A stretch of DNA of 64,000 nt from JAKQDP01 sp964536975 (GTDB lineage Bacteria; Patescibacteriota; Patescibacteriia; 2-01-FULL-39-33), in NCBI GenBank assembly GCA_964536975.1, contig CAZHYS010000003.1:1-64000 (forward strand), in the 5' to 3' direction. This document shows positions 39,413 through 47,451 of the stretch, piece after piece (positions within the stretch are counted from its first letter, which is position 1; each line of letters begins with the position of its first letter). The translations under genes were made by a program, and so were the position numbers. Below the pieces are notes generated by a model, which was not told the origin of the DNA, ran no database searches, and saw nothing but the letters and a program-made list of their open reading frames with translations.

Positions 39413-39916
39413 ATGATAGAAGCCATCAAAAAAAGGCGGTCAGTAAGGAAATATCTCAATCAGGATATTTCCGAAGACCAACTGAAGGAGATTTTGACTG
39501 CGGCGATGTATGCGCCGTCGGCCAATGCTATTTATCCTTGGGATTTGATCGTAGTTCGGCGGAGCGAGACTAAGGAACTTTTGTCCAAGACGACCCCTTG
39601 GTCGGCCCATGCCAAGGACGCAGCCGTGGTAATTGTCGTCGTCGGCAACGAAGAAGAAAGCCCCGACTGGGTGGAGGATTGCGCCATTGTCGCCGAACAT
39701 ATCTGGCTGGCGGCGGCTGAGCAAAATCTGTCCAGTTGCTGGATTCAGATCCGCGGCAATGATAATGCCGAAAAGGATGTCAAAGAGCTTCTCAATATTC
39801 CCCAGAAATATCGGGTTTTATGCCTGATGCCGATTGGCGCGCCGACTCAAGAGCCGGAAGAGCATGGTGAAACGGATTTTAATAAGAGTCGGGTAAAAAA
39901 TGAGAAATACAAGTAA
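39413..39916 (+). CDS. Nitroreductase-family protein
   Basis: The 167-residue FMN-dependent oxidoreductase starts MIEAIKKRRSVRKYLNQDIS, giving the FMN-phosphate-binding Arg pair, and has AAMYAPSANAIYPWDLIVV and LPIGAP-like LMPIGAPTQEPE. It is near the short end of the family and probably dimeric. Substrates of such enzymes range from nitroaromatics to quinones; none can be chosen. A terminator follows. Confidence 0.9.
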   Translation: MIEAIKKRRSVRKYLNQDISEDQLKEILTAAMYAPSANAIYPWDLIVVRRSETKELLSKTTPWSAHAKDAAVVIVVVGNEEESPDWVEDCAIVAEHIWLAAAEQNLSSCWIQIRGNDNAEKDVKELLNIPQKYRVLCLMPIGAPTQEPEEHGETDFNKSRVKNEKYK

Positions 39917-39927
39917 AATCATCAGTA

Positions 39928-39962
39928 AAAAAAGGAGCCAAAACGGCTCTTTTTTTGTCTCT
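39928..39962 (+). terminator. Terminator of the nitroreductase gene
   Basis: AAAAAAGGAGCC-AAAAC-GGCTCTTTTTTT, a short stem with T-run. Confidence 0.85.
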
Positions 39963-39990
39963 TGACAAAGATTTGTAAATATGATATAAT
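39962..39990 (+). promoter_or_regulatory. Consensus sigma70 promoter
   Basis: TTGACA, a 17-base spacer and TATAAT, a near-perfect promoter for the 40064 gene. Confidence 0.85.
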
Positions 39991-40063
39991 TATATATAGT
40001 ACGTAATATTAAATAGCAGGGTGCTGTGGTGCGACAGCGGCAAACAATAAGGAGGATTTGCCG

Positions 40064-40513
40064 ATGTATGAAAGGAAGGATAAGTTAGTCCGGCAGGCGC
40101 GTGATTTGTTGGCTAAGGCGGGCTATAAGATTTCTGCCCGCCGAATAAACCGTGCCTTCACTTTTTCAAGCAAGTCGAGTGATCAATCCGGCAGTCACGC
40201 ATTGTGGGGCGCGCTTCAAAATGCCAACCCCACAATTCTGGCGCGAAAGCTGGAGGCACGAGGGGTGGTCTTTCGTGGCAAGGTAGCGGTCGGCCGAAGG
40301 CATGACAGCAACAATCCCACCCGCGCCTGGCGAGGAGGAAAAAGAGGGACAAAGGGAGTCAAATTATCCCCGCCAAAGAAAGAGCCAACCGTGCCGACTG
40401 TCGAGATGTCCGTCGAAATTGAGGATGGGAATATCTGTCCCAACCCAAACTGCGGATATCACGACCCCAGCCCCGAAGCGACCAGGTGTCCCAGTTGCGG
40501 GACACTCTACTAA
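40064..40513 (+). CDS. Basic orphan protein with C-terminal zinc ribbon, 149 residues
   Basis: The ATG at 40064 is preferred to the in-frame TTG at 40058 because AAGGAGG (40048-40054) is nine bases away. The first 110 residues are basic with helices (LVRQARDLLAKAGYKISARR). The last 25 form a double-Cys ribbon, CPNPNCGYHDPSPEATRCPS with a final CGTLY. It is not recognised; nucleic-acid binding is inferred from charge and zinc ribbon. The consensus promoter suggests high expression. Confidence 0.7.
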   Translation: MYERKDKLVRQARDLLAKAGYKISARRINRAFTFSSKSSDQSGSHALWGALQNANPTILARKLEARGVVFRGKVAVGRRHDSNNPTRAWRGGKRGTKGVKLSPPKKEPTVPTVEMSVEIEDGNICPNPNCGYHDPSPEATRCPSCGTLY

Positions 40514-40629
40514 ACTCCGCTTCATCACGCGGCCTAACTGATCAAACGCGATCGACCGGGCCGCTTATTTTTTTGTCTAAAAATTTTATTTTAGTTATAA
40601 TTAACACAAGCGAAATCAATCAAAATTTT

Positions 40630-40854
40630 ATGTGGAGCGGCAAAATCAAAAAAAATCCGCCGGTCTATACCGACAACCCGGTCAAGAAAACCATGTTGCA
40701 AAAAGTGATGCGGCCAAAGGATTGGGTGATGCTGGGGATACTTCTTGTTGTGTCGGCGGTATGCTGGACTTGGGTCTGGCGGGCCTATCAAGAGCCATTT
40801 GTCTATGATGATTTCTTCATCTCTTCGGATATTTCCGCGGAGGCCGGCGCGTAA
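40630..40854 (+). CDS. Small single-helix membrane protein, 74 residues
   Basis: The start MWSGKIKKNPPVYTDNPVKK is chosen because the frame upstream is unlike protein. One hydrophobic helix spans about residues 33-53 (VMLGILLVVSAVCWTWVW) and an acidic tail follows. No family is recognised and no Shine-Dalgarno site is clear. Confidence 0.55.
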   Translation: MWSGKIKKNPPVYTDNPVKKTMLQKVMRPKDWVMLGILLVVSAVCWTWVWRAYQEPFVYDDFFISSDISAEAGA

Positions 40855-40863
40855 TTTCATCGG

Positions 40864-40892
40864 TTGACAAAAGGCAAAAAATGTAATAAGAT
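40864..40892 (+). promoter_or_regulatory. Promoter for rpsO
   Basis: TTGACA, a 17-base spacer and TAAGAT, about 87 bases before the rpsO start codon. Confidence 0.75.
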
Positions 40893-40912
40893 AGACCCAT
40901 AACAATTAATGG

Positions 40913-40962
40913 CGATTTTCTTGGTTTTGGCGGCTTGATTCCGCCGGTTACTCGGAAAATCG
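40913..40962 (+). promoter_or_regulatory. Structured rpsO leader, candidate S15 autoregulation site
   Basis: CGATTTTC pairs with GAAAATCG, enclosing GGCGG-CTTGATT-CCGCC. The two-helix leader ends 16 bases before the ATG. S15 is known to bind structured leaders of its own mRNA in several bacteria with different RNA shapes. Confidence 0.6.
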
Positions 40963-40978
40963 TGACAAGGGGTTACCC

Positions 40979-41338
40979 ATGATTGACAAAAAAAAGAAGC
41001 AGCAAATCATCAAAAAGTTTGCTATTCACGACAACGACACCGGCTCTTCCGAAGTGCAAATAGCGCTACTCACGGAAGAAATCAAGAATCTGACCGAGCA
41101 TTTGAAAAATCACAAGAAAGATTTTTCCTCCCGCCGGGGGTTGTTGCGCAAAGTTTCCGAACGGCGCAAGTTGTTGCGTTATTTGGAAAAAGAGAATTTA
41201 GAAAGCTTTGAGGAGTTGGTCAAAAAGCTCAAACTCAAAATTGCCAGACGCACTGACGAGATGGCGGAGATTATAGAAGAAGAGCTGGCTGAAGAAAAAA
41301 ACATTGACGCGGAAGAAGATGGCGGGGAGGAGAATTAA
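40979..41338 (+). CDS. rpsO: Small-subunit ribosomal protein uS15
   Basis: The first 89 residues form canonical S15: FAIHDNDTGSSEVQIALLTE and LRKVSERRKLLRYLEKEN. The remaining 30 are a Glu-rich acidic tail (EEELAEEKNIDAEEDGG). It binds 16S rRNA early in 30S assembly. AAGGGG precedes the ATG. pnp follows, a conserved pairing. Confidence 0.96.
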   Translation: MIDKKKKQQIIKKFAIHDNDTGSSEVQIALLTEEIKNLTEHLKNHKKDFSSRRGLLRKVSERRKLLRYLEKENLESFEELVKKLKLKIARRTDEMAEIIEEELAEEKNIDAEEDGGEEN

Positions 41339-41386
41339 TATTCTCCTCTTTGCTGTTTTAAAATAATAAAAACAATTAATTAACGC

Positions 41387-41482
41387 GAATCGATCAAGGC
41401 GATTATTTATTTGAAAGCAAGCGGATTGTTTGGACAAGGACCAAAGATTCCGATTGTCTTCAAATAAATGCCCGATCGATTC
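41387..41482 (+). promoter_or_regulatory. Long pnp leader hairpin
   Basis: GAATCGATC (41387-41395) pairs with GATCGATTC (41474-41482), and TTATTTGAA pairs with TTCAAATAA inside it. The hairpin ends 16 bases before the pnp start. A long leader stem cleaved by RNase III is the basis of PNPase autoregulation in E. coli, and rnc is also in this window. Confidence 0.7.
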
Positions 41483-41498
41483 CAGAAAGGAATTTTTT

Positions 41499-43769
41499 AT
41501 GTCTAATGTGCAGAAGTTTGAAATGGATTGGGCTGGCCGCAAGTTGTCCGTAGAATTCGGACGCTTGGCCGACCAGGCTAACGCCGCTTGTCTTGTTTCT
41601 TATGGCGAGACAGTCGTTTTGGCGACAGCCGTGATGGGCAAAGAGCCGAGAGAGGGCGTTGACTTTCTCCCCTTCCAGGTGGAGATGGCGGAGAAGATGT
41701 ATGCCGCCGGCAAAATCAAAGGTTCGCGATTTGTAAAACGCGAGGGCAAGCCGACCGACAACGCCATTTTGGACGCGCGGATGATTGATCGTGGCTTACG
41801 TCCATTATTCAATCAGAAAATTAGAAATGAAATCCAGGTCGTCGTCACCACCTTGTCTTATGATGATGAAAATCCGGCGGATGTTCTGGCGATTACCGCC
41901 GCCGCCATTGCCTTGCACGCGTCCGACATTCCTTGGAATGGTCCGTTGGCCGGTTTGGCCATTGGCCGGATCGCCGGACAATTTGTCATTAATCCGACTG
42001 TTGCTCAGATAGAACAATCGGATTTAAAACTGGTCGTTTCCGTGGTTGGTGATCGGATTGTGATGATTGACGCTGATTTTCAACAGGCGACCGAAGAGGA
42101 TGCCGCCGCCGCGTTTGAGTTGGCAATCAAAGAAGCTCGTCCGGTGTTGGAATTCATTGAAAAAATTCGCGAGACAGTCGGCAAAGCCAAGCAAGATGAA
42201 AACAAGCTGATTGAGGCGGCGCAAGCGGCCGGCGAAGTTTCCTTGGCGGAAAAGGAAGCGGCTTTTGATGAAGCCAAGAAATTTTTCGCGCCGCAACTGG
42301 AAAAGTATCTGTTCAATCGGCCGCGCGGCACTAAGAGGGAACGCAAAGAAGTGGCCAAAGTATTGCTTGATGAGTTTGTTGAAAAAATAAAACAAGACGG
42401 CCGGCATGAAGAAATAATCAATTATGTCAAAGATAATTTTGAAGCTTATCTGGAAGAAGAAGTCAGCCGGGCGATTTTGGAACGCGATTTGCGCGTGGAC
42501 GGCCGCCGTTTGGATCAGATCCGGCCGCTCTCTTGCCAAGTCGGCATCTTGCCGCGCACCCATGGCACCGGGTTGTTCAGCCGCGGTGAGACGCAAGTAT
42601 TGTCAGTCGTGACCTTGGGCGCTCCCGGCGACGCGCAGATCCTTGATGAAATGACCGAAGACGATACCAAAAAGCATTATCTTCATTTTTACAATTGTCC
42701 GCCTTATTCTTTCGGCGAGGCGGGTCGGTTTGGCAGCCCTGGTCGGCGGGAAATCGGCCACGGCGCGCTCGCGGAAAAAGCGCTTTTGCCAGTGTTGCCG
42801 TCAAAAGAAGAATTCCCTTATACTATCATGGTCGTGTCTGAAGTGATGGGCTCCAACGGCTCTTCTTCCATGGCTTCTACCTGCGGCTCCACTTTATCAC
42901 TGATGGATGCGGGCGTGCCAATCAAGAGTCCGGTGGCCGGTATTGCTATGGGTCTAGTTTCTCGCGGCGACAAATACAAGATTTTGACTGATTTGCAGGA
43001 TTTGGAAGACGGTGAAGGCGGCATGGATTTCAAGGTGGCCGGCACCAAGGATGGCATTACCGCCATTCAGATGGACACCAAGACCAGTGGCTTAAACTTG
43101 GATATTTGCCGCCAGACTTTGGCGCAAGCTAAGAAAGCGCGCTTGGAGATATTGGATGAAATAATCAAGACGATTTCCTCACCGCGGCCAGATTTATCGC
43201 AGTATGCCCCGCGCATTGAAACTATGCGAATCAATCCTGACAAAATCAGGGATGTCATTGGCAGCGGCGGCAAGATTATCAATGAGATTATTGCTGTCTG
43301 CGATGTCCAGATTGATATTGAAGACGACGGTTTGGTCACTATTACCAGCAACAATCCTGAAGGCATGAAGAAGGCGATTAAATGGGTTGAAGATTTGACC
43401 AAAGAAATACAAGTCGGCGAAGTTTACACCGGCAAAGTGGTACGATTGATGGATTTTGGCGCTTTTGTGGAAATTTTGCCCGGCCGGGACGGTATGGTTC
43501 ATATTTCCGAGTTTGCCAATCATCGCGTGGACAAGATTTCCGACGTTGCCAATATCGGCGACACTCTGACTGTTAAAGTGATTGAAATAGACGGCCAGGG
43601 ACGAGTAAATTTGTCCGTCAAGCAAGCCGACCCGAATTATGATCCGGCCAGCGATCCCAAAAATGGCGCCGGCCATAGTAATGGCGGCTATCGCGGCAAT
43701 AATGATCGCCGCAACGGCGGCCGCGGCTTTTCCGATCGGCCGCGGAAAAAATTCGGCTTCCGCCGGTAG
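41499..43769 (+). CDS. pnp: Polyribonucleotide nucleotidyltransferase (PNPase)
   Basis: The start at 41499 (MSNVQKFEMDW) is chosen over an upstream in-frame codon inside the leader hairpin, and AGAAAGGA precedes it. The 756-residue protein has two RNase PH domains; the second is catalytic, with FSRGETQVLSV and the GSNGSSSMA segment. Then come a KH domain (GSGGKIINEIIAVCDVQIDI) and an S1 domain (GEVYTGKVVRLMDFGAFVEI). A Gly/Arg/Asn tail ends it. It degrades RNA 3' to 5' using phosphate. Confidence 0.97.
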   Translation: MSNVQKFEMDWAGRKLSVEFGRLADQANAACLVSYGETVVLATAVMGKEPREGVDFLPFQVEMAEKMYAAGKIKGSRFVKREGKPTDNAILDARMIDRGLRPLFNQKIRNEIQVVVTTLSYDDENPADVLAITAAAIALHASDIPWNGPLAGLAIGRIAGQFVINPTVAQIEQSDLKLVVSVVGDRIVMIDADFQQATEEDAAAAFELAIKEARPVLEFIEKIRETVGKAKQDENKLIEAAQAAGEVSLAEKEAAFDEAKKFFAPQLEKYLFNRPRGTKRERKEVAKVLLDEFVEKIKQDGRHEEIINYVKDNFEAYLEEEVSRAILERDLRVDGRRLDQIRPLSCQVGILPRTHGTGLFSRGETQVLSVVTLGAPGDAQILDEMTEDDTKKHYLHFYNCPPYSFGEAGRFGSPGRREIGHGALAEKALLPVLPSKEEFPYTIMVVSEVMGSNGSSSMASTCGSTLSLMDAGVPIKSPVAGIAMGLVSRGDKYKILTDLQDLEDGEGGMDFKVAGTKDGITAIQMDTKTSGLNLDICRQTLAQAKKARLEILDEIIKTISSPRPDLSQYAPRIETMRINPDKIRDVIGSGGKIINEIIAVCDVQIDIEDDGLVTITSNNPEGMKKAIKWVEDLTKEIQVGEVYTGKVVRLMDFGAFVEILPGRDGMVHISEFANHRVDKISDVANIGDTLTVKVIEIDGQGRVNLSVKQADPNYDPASDPKNGAGHSNGGYRGNNDRRNGGRGFSDRPRKKFGFRR

Positions 43770-43806
43770 TCAAAGAATCACCTTATTGATATAGATTGCG
43801 TTTTTA

Positions 43807-45150
43807 ATGATATCTTTTAATCTCAAAAACAATTCCCTCCGTGGCAAAACCGCCCTTTTGCTTTTGGCGGGGATTGTTTTTTTGTCATTTTTTTCTTTTT
43901 CCGTTTACAATCAATATTTTGCCGATACCATTAGCCGCTATGTTCCGGCCGAAGCGGCGTTTTATGTCCGCTTTAGCCTGCCGAAGATAAAGAGCCGGGC
44001 AGAACTGTCCGATTTGGCATCGCGGACAGTCACTGAAGTCTTATCGCCGCAATTGACGGAAGATTATTTTGATATCTCGCCGGTCAAGAGAGAGTTAGCA
44101 ATAGTCGGCGCGGTCGCAAATGGCGAAATTCATCCGGCGGTTATCATTCGGACTGATCGGCCGGGCAAGACAGAGGAGTTTTTCAAAGAGCGCGGGATTT
44201 CTTATAAATTTTTGGCTGGAAATTATCTGGTCGCCGCCAATCGGCCGGAAACATTGGATTTTTTTTCATCTGACCGGACAGATATCTCAGGATTAATCAA
44301 GAGCAAGTTTTCCCGTCGATCGTCCGTCAATGTTTTTATTTCTTCTTCTGCCGGAAGCGAACTAATTAAGGACAGTTTTTCTTGGAACATATTTTTGGCT
44401 GGTTTGGATTTGTCCAGCGATATTTTTGCTAATGCTCGGGTAAAAGGCGGCCGGCTGGAAGCGACAATTATTGGCAAAGAAAGCGGTCGCGCTGACATTC
44501 CCGACAAAATTGGCGATTTTGATTTTGTTTTGTCCACGGGGGATTTTTCCGCTTTGGCCGACAAATTCTCCGCCCAATTATCATCTGTTTCTTCTGCCGC
44601 CGAAAACAATTGGGCGTGGTGGCGGGAGCGTTATTTCGGCGAAGCTGGCAAAGATGTTTTTGGCCGGCAGCTGGTTTTTGCCGCCGCTGGTACTGGCCGC
44701 GGTTCCGGTTGGCCGGTCAGTGATTTTGATTTTTGTCTTAACGTCTATTTTCCCGACGAGGCGGCGCTGGCAGCCAATTTGCCTATTTGGGAAGAGACGA
44801 TCAAAAAAATCATCGCTGAGCGGTTTTTTTCCCGGCAGTCGGTTTGGCTGGATGACGGCACCAGAGTAGTGGAGTATAGGCCGCTTTATTCCCGGCTGGA
44901 TTATGGCCAGGATGGAGATCTCAAAATCATTTCCGCTACCTCTACCAGTGAAGAAATTAGTATTTTTTATGCTTCCGCCGGTCCGGTTTTACGCATTTCC
45001 AACAACAAATCTCTGTCCTGCGATAATTTAGGAGGCGATGGCGATTATATAAAATGGAACACGTCTTTGGCGCCGTTTTATCAGCCGTTTGATTTTCTCA
45101 ATGCTTTTAAGCAGATAGAGGCATCAGGGGACAAAGTGATTTTTAGATAA
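43807..45150 (+). CDS. Membrane-anchored extracytoplasmic protein, DUF3352-like
   Basis: The 447-residue protein has one N-terminal transmembrane helix (about 15-37) and a large outside domain. The pattern YVPAEAAFYVRFSL and repeated 'EFFKERGISYKFL' style units resemble DUF3352-type proteins, but I hold that loosely. No catalytic motif is seen. Weak GCTAAATTTAGC palindrome follows the stop. Confidence 0.65.
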   Translation: MISFNLKNNSLRGKTALLLLAGIVFLSFFSFSVYNQYFADTISRYVPAEAAFYVRFSLPKIKSRAELSDLASRTVTEVLSPQLTEDYFDISPVKRELAIVGAVANGEIHPAVIIRTDRPGKTEEFFKERGISYKFLAGNYLVAANRPETLDFFSSDRTDISGLIKSKFSRRSSVNVFISSSAGSELIKDSFSWNIFLAGLDLSSDIFANARVKGGRLEATIIGKESGRADIPDKIGDFDFVLSTGDFSALADKFSAQLSSVSSAAENNWAWWRERYFGEAGKDVFGRQLVFAAAGTGRGSGWPVSDFDFCLNVYFPDEAALAANLPIWEETIKKIIAERFFSRQSVWLDDGTRVVEYRPLYSRLDYGQDGDLKIISATSTSEEISIFYASAGPVLRISNNKSLSCDNLGGDGDYIKWNTSLAPFYQPFDFLNAFKQIEASGDKVIFR

Positions 45151-45291
45151 TTCTGCTAAATTTAGCGAAAAAATATTTTTTAATCAACATTGTGAATAAT
45201 ATGTTGATAACTTGACAAGAACAGTTTTTTATTTTGGTGGATAAGTTTGGAATAACTTTATTTTTTGTTTAAAATTAGCCGTTATTTCATA

Positions 45292-45320
45292 TTGACCAGG
45301 TATTTGGAAAATGCTATAAT
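45292..45320 (+). promoter_or_regulatory. Strong promoter of the structured RNA
   Basis: TTGACC, a 17-base spacer and TATAAT, with transcription expected near 45327. It drives the structured RNA region and possibly the DksA-like gene. Confidence 0.82.
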
Positions 45321-45420
45321 TAACATAGAAACGATAAAAACGCACCTTTAATCATCTGAAAAGTTGTCCTAAATGACCGTTTAAGACAGTTTTTCGCTTT
45401 TTACTATTCGCTTTATTCCC

Positions 45421-45690
45421 GGCGGGCGTGACTGCTTGCCGCCATTCCGAGGTTTGTCTCGGCCCAAAAAGAGAGCCTACAGCCGGCGCACAGTAGAAGG
45501 CAATAGTACCTTAGAATCTCTCCCGGTCAGAGAGATGCTTTCACTGGCGCGAGGTTGCGCGGATTTTTGCTTGCCGTTTTGGCGTTCAAAACGGCAGACA
45601 AACCGGTCTCGAGGCCTGTAGGCTCAAGAAGCCCACAATATTAATATACAAATATAAATATGGGGTGTACGCTTGAGCCTCTTTTGTTTT
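45421..45690 (+). ncRNA. Structured non-coding RNA or riboregulatory leader of unknown class
   Basis: At least six helices can be drawn. They include GGCGG/CCGCC (45421-45443), an ATCTCTC/GAGAGAT hairpin (45516-45536) and a GCCGTTTT/AAAACGGC hairpin (45573-45595). The long-range pair GGTTTGTCT/AGACAAACC (45451-45459 with 45596-45604) is crossed by GAGCCTACAG/CTGTAGGCTC (45473-45482 with 45616-45625), forming a pseudoknot. AGGCTCAAG (45620-45628) can instead pair with CTTGAGCCT (45672-45680), followed by CTTTTGTTTT, as a terminator. Hence termination and pseudoknot exclude each other. No ORF, rRNA, tmRNA or RNase P signature is recognised. It may be a free RNA or an attenuator for the next gene. 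Confidence 0.72.
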
Positions 45691-45796
45691 CTCAAAAAAT
45701 TTGTTATATTTAACTAAACATAAATTTGCTTCATATAAGGAGGGCTCATTGCTGCGGCTTATAAAGGCCGCAGTCAAATTAATTTCTAACCATTTT

Positions 45797-46177
45797 ATGG
45801 ACGAGAAAATTCTCCAAGAGCTGAAAAATCAGCTTGAAGAAAAAAAAGAAAGAATAATCGCCAACTTAGAAAGCATCGGCAATCGAGTGAAGGGCGATGA
45901 CAACGATGAGATAAATTACAACGCCGAGTTTCCCGATTACGGCGATTCCAGCGAGGACAGCGCGGTGGAAGTGGCTGATTATACCAAAAATTTGTCTTTT
46001 GAACGGGGGCTAGAAGGCGAATTGCGCGACGTGGAAGCGGCGCTCAAAAAAATAGCAGAAGGGGGATATGGTATTTGCAAGCACTGCGGCAAGCAGATAG
46101 AGCTGGAGCGATTGAAGATCCGCCCCGAATCATCTTCTTGCGTCGCCTGCAAACAAGCGCTCAAGAATGGGGAATGA
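45797..46177 (+). CDS. DksA/TraR-family zinc-finger protein
   Basis: This 126-residue protein has a helical hairpin (ILQELKNQLEEKKERI), an acidic middle (DSSEDSAVEVADYTKNLS) and the DksA C4 zinc finger CKHCGKQIELERLK with a later CVAC. Such proteins bind the RNA polymerase secondary channel or act as general stress factors. The ATG at 45797 lacks a Shine-Dalgarno site; a TTG at 45749 with AAGGAGGG before it would add 16 residues (MLRLIKAAVKLISNHF). A GC-rich hairpin CTGCGGC/GCCGCAG (45752-45773) lies between. Confidence 0.87.
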   Translation: MDEKILQELKNQLEEKKERIIANLESIGNRVKGDDNDEINYNAEFPDYGDSSEDSAVEVADYTKNLSFERGLEGELRDVEAALKKIAEGGYGICKHCGKQIELERLKIRPESSSCVACKQALKNGE

Positions 46178-46216
46178 AATTCCCTCCCCTTTACAAGGGG
46201 AGGGAAGGGAGGGGTA
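46178..46216. repeat. C/T-rich dispersed repeat
   Basis: TTCCCTCCCCTTTACAAGGG with GGAGGGAAGGGAGGGG, one more member of the family, directly after the DksA-like gene. Confidence 0.7.
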
Positions 46217-46263
46217 AAATAATGGAATAATATTTTCTTTTTTCAAGTGACAAAAAAGGATTT

Positions 46264-46749
46264 ATGAAGTTAATATATTTAAAAATTAATTCACTTAATG
46301 GTATAAAATTATTTTTCCTAAATCTGATTACTATTTTTTTATTTATCATTGACCGTTTGGCCAAAAAAATATTCTTCGCTAATCGCGAAGAGTATTTTAT
46401 TTTCGGCGATTTTTTGCGGCTCAAGCTGGCGCTTAACTCCGGCATCGCTTTTGGCATCAGGTTGGATGCCATTGTCATCGCGATTTTTTATGTTGTTATT
46501 TTCTTGGTTTTGGTTTGGTTTTTGGCGGATGCCGTCAAAGAGCGACGGTATTTTGTGGTTTTTTGTCTTGGCCTCGTCATTGCCGGCGCTTTTTCCAACT
46601 TGCTTGATAGGTTATATGTCGGCCAAGTGATTGATTATATTGACGTCAAATATTTCAGTGTCTTCAACTTGGCGGACGCGATGATTGTTGGGGGAGTGAT
46701 GGGGATTTTTGGGAAGGGTATTAATTTTAAGATTTTTAGTAAAAAGTAA
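46264..46749 (+). CDS. lspA: Signal peptidase II (prolipoprotein)
   Basis: The 161-residue protein has four membrane helices and the two catalytic Asp motifs: AGAFSNLLDRLYVGQVIDYI, with the first Asp near residue 120, and FSVFNLADAMI near 137-147. The N-terminal signature NSGIAFG is present near 59. It cleaves lipoprotein signal peptides after lipid addition. The N-terminal extension of about 18 residues is longer than usual. Confidence 0.93.
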   Translation: MKLIYLKINSLNGIKLFFLNLITIFLFIIDRLAKKIFFANREEYFIFGDFLRLKLALNSGIAFGIRLDAIVIAIFYVVIFLVLVWFLADAVKERRYFVVFCLGLVIAGAFSNLLDRLYVGQVIDYIDVKYFSVFNLADAMIVGGVMGIFGKGINFKIFSKK

Positions 46750-46902
46750 TACTATTTTAATAACCTAAAGTGGGATGTCGTGTTTACTTATTAAATATGG
46801 TATAATAAAGACAATCGAGATAAATAGCATATAAATACATTAAAAGTGACAAGTTAAAATACATCATGGTAGAAAAGTAAGAATGATACTAAAACCTTTA
46901 AA

Positions 46903-47433
46903 ATGGATTGTATGAGTTCGATTTGTATTAGTTTGATTATAAGTACCTTATTAACTTGGGGGGTTGGATTATCAATTCCATTAATTCTCCGTTTTTTAGT
47001 TTTTAAAAAACCAGTCGGTAAGATAACCGCTGTCGGCATAGTTTTTCTTAATTGGTTTTTTGATTTATGTTTTTTTATTGCGATTGGCAGTGAAAGTAAG
47101 ACACACGGAGCTTTATTTCTTGTAGCCCTTGTTTCTTATGGAATACTTCGCGGTAAAGATGGCGTGAATAAGGTATTAAAGAAAAAAGATAACGAAGAAT
47201 CTAAACCCCAACCTTTTTTAGAAAATGTAAAACCGATTGGTTCTCCAGAAGAATACGAGGATAGCATTTACAAGAGTTTAAGGAGCTTGAAAGAAGGGCA
47301 TAATAATAATGATCTTGAAAAAATGATAATTAAGAAAATAAAAAGGGATAGTATCGCCAATAATAACTCCTATTATTCGGAAGATTGGCAAATTCATTAC
47401 GCTAAAGAAAGAATTATGGATAAATTAAAATAA
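46903..47433 (+). CDS. AT-rich membrane protein, 176 residues
   Basis: Not recognised. Three hydrophobic segments lie in the first 85 residues (for example ICISLIISTLLTWGVGLSIP), followed by a charged cytosolic tail with YEDSIYKSLRSLKEG. Base composition is clearly lower in GC than neighbouring genes, as is the next gene, which suggests a shared acquired block at 46.8-48.5 kb. Confidence 0.6.
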   Translation: MDCMSSICISLIISTLLTWGVGLSIPLILRFLVFKKPVGKITAVGIVFLNWFFDLCFFIAIGSESKTHGALFLVALVSYGILRGKDGVNKVLKKKDNEESKPQPFLENVKPIGSPEEYEDSIYKSLRSLKEGHNNNDLEKMIIKKIKRDSIANNNSYYSEDWQIHYAKERIMDKLK

Positions 47434-47451
47434 TATAAATAATAACTTTTT

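Noticed and set aside
40058..40063. TTG start two codons before the zinc-ribbon gene start
   Set aside because: It lies only three bases from the AAGGAGG site, while ATG at 40064 has ideal spacing.
45421..45690. RNase P RNA, tmRNA or 6S RNA
   Set aside because: None of the conserved words of these RNAs (such as GAGGAAAGUC or a tRNA-like end) is present, so I left the class open.
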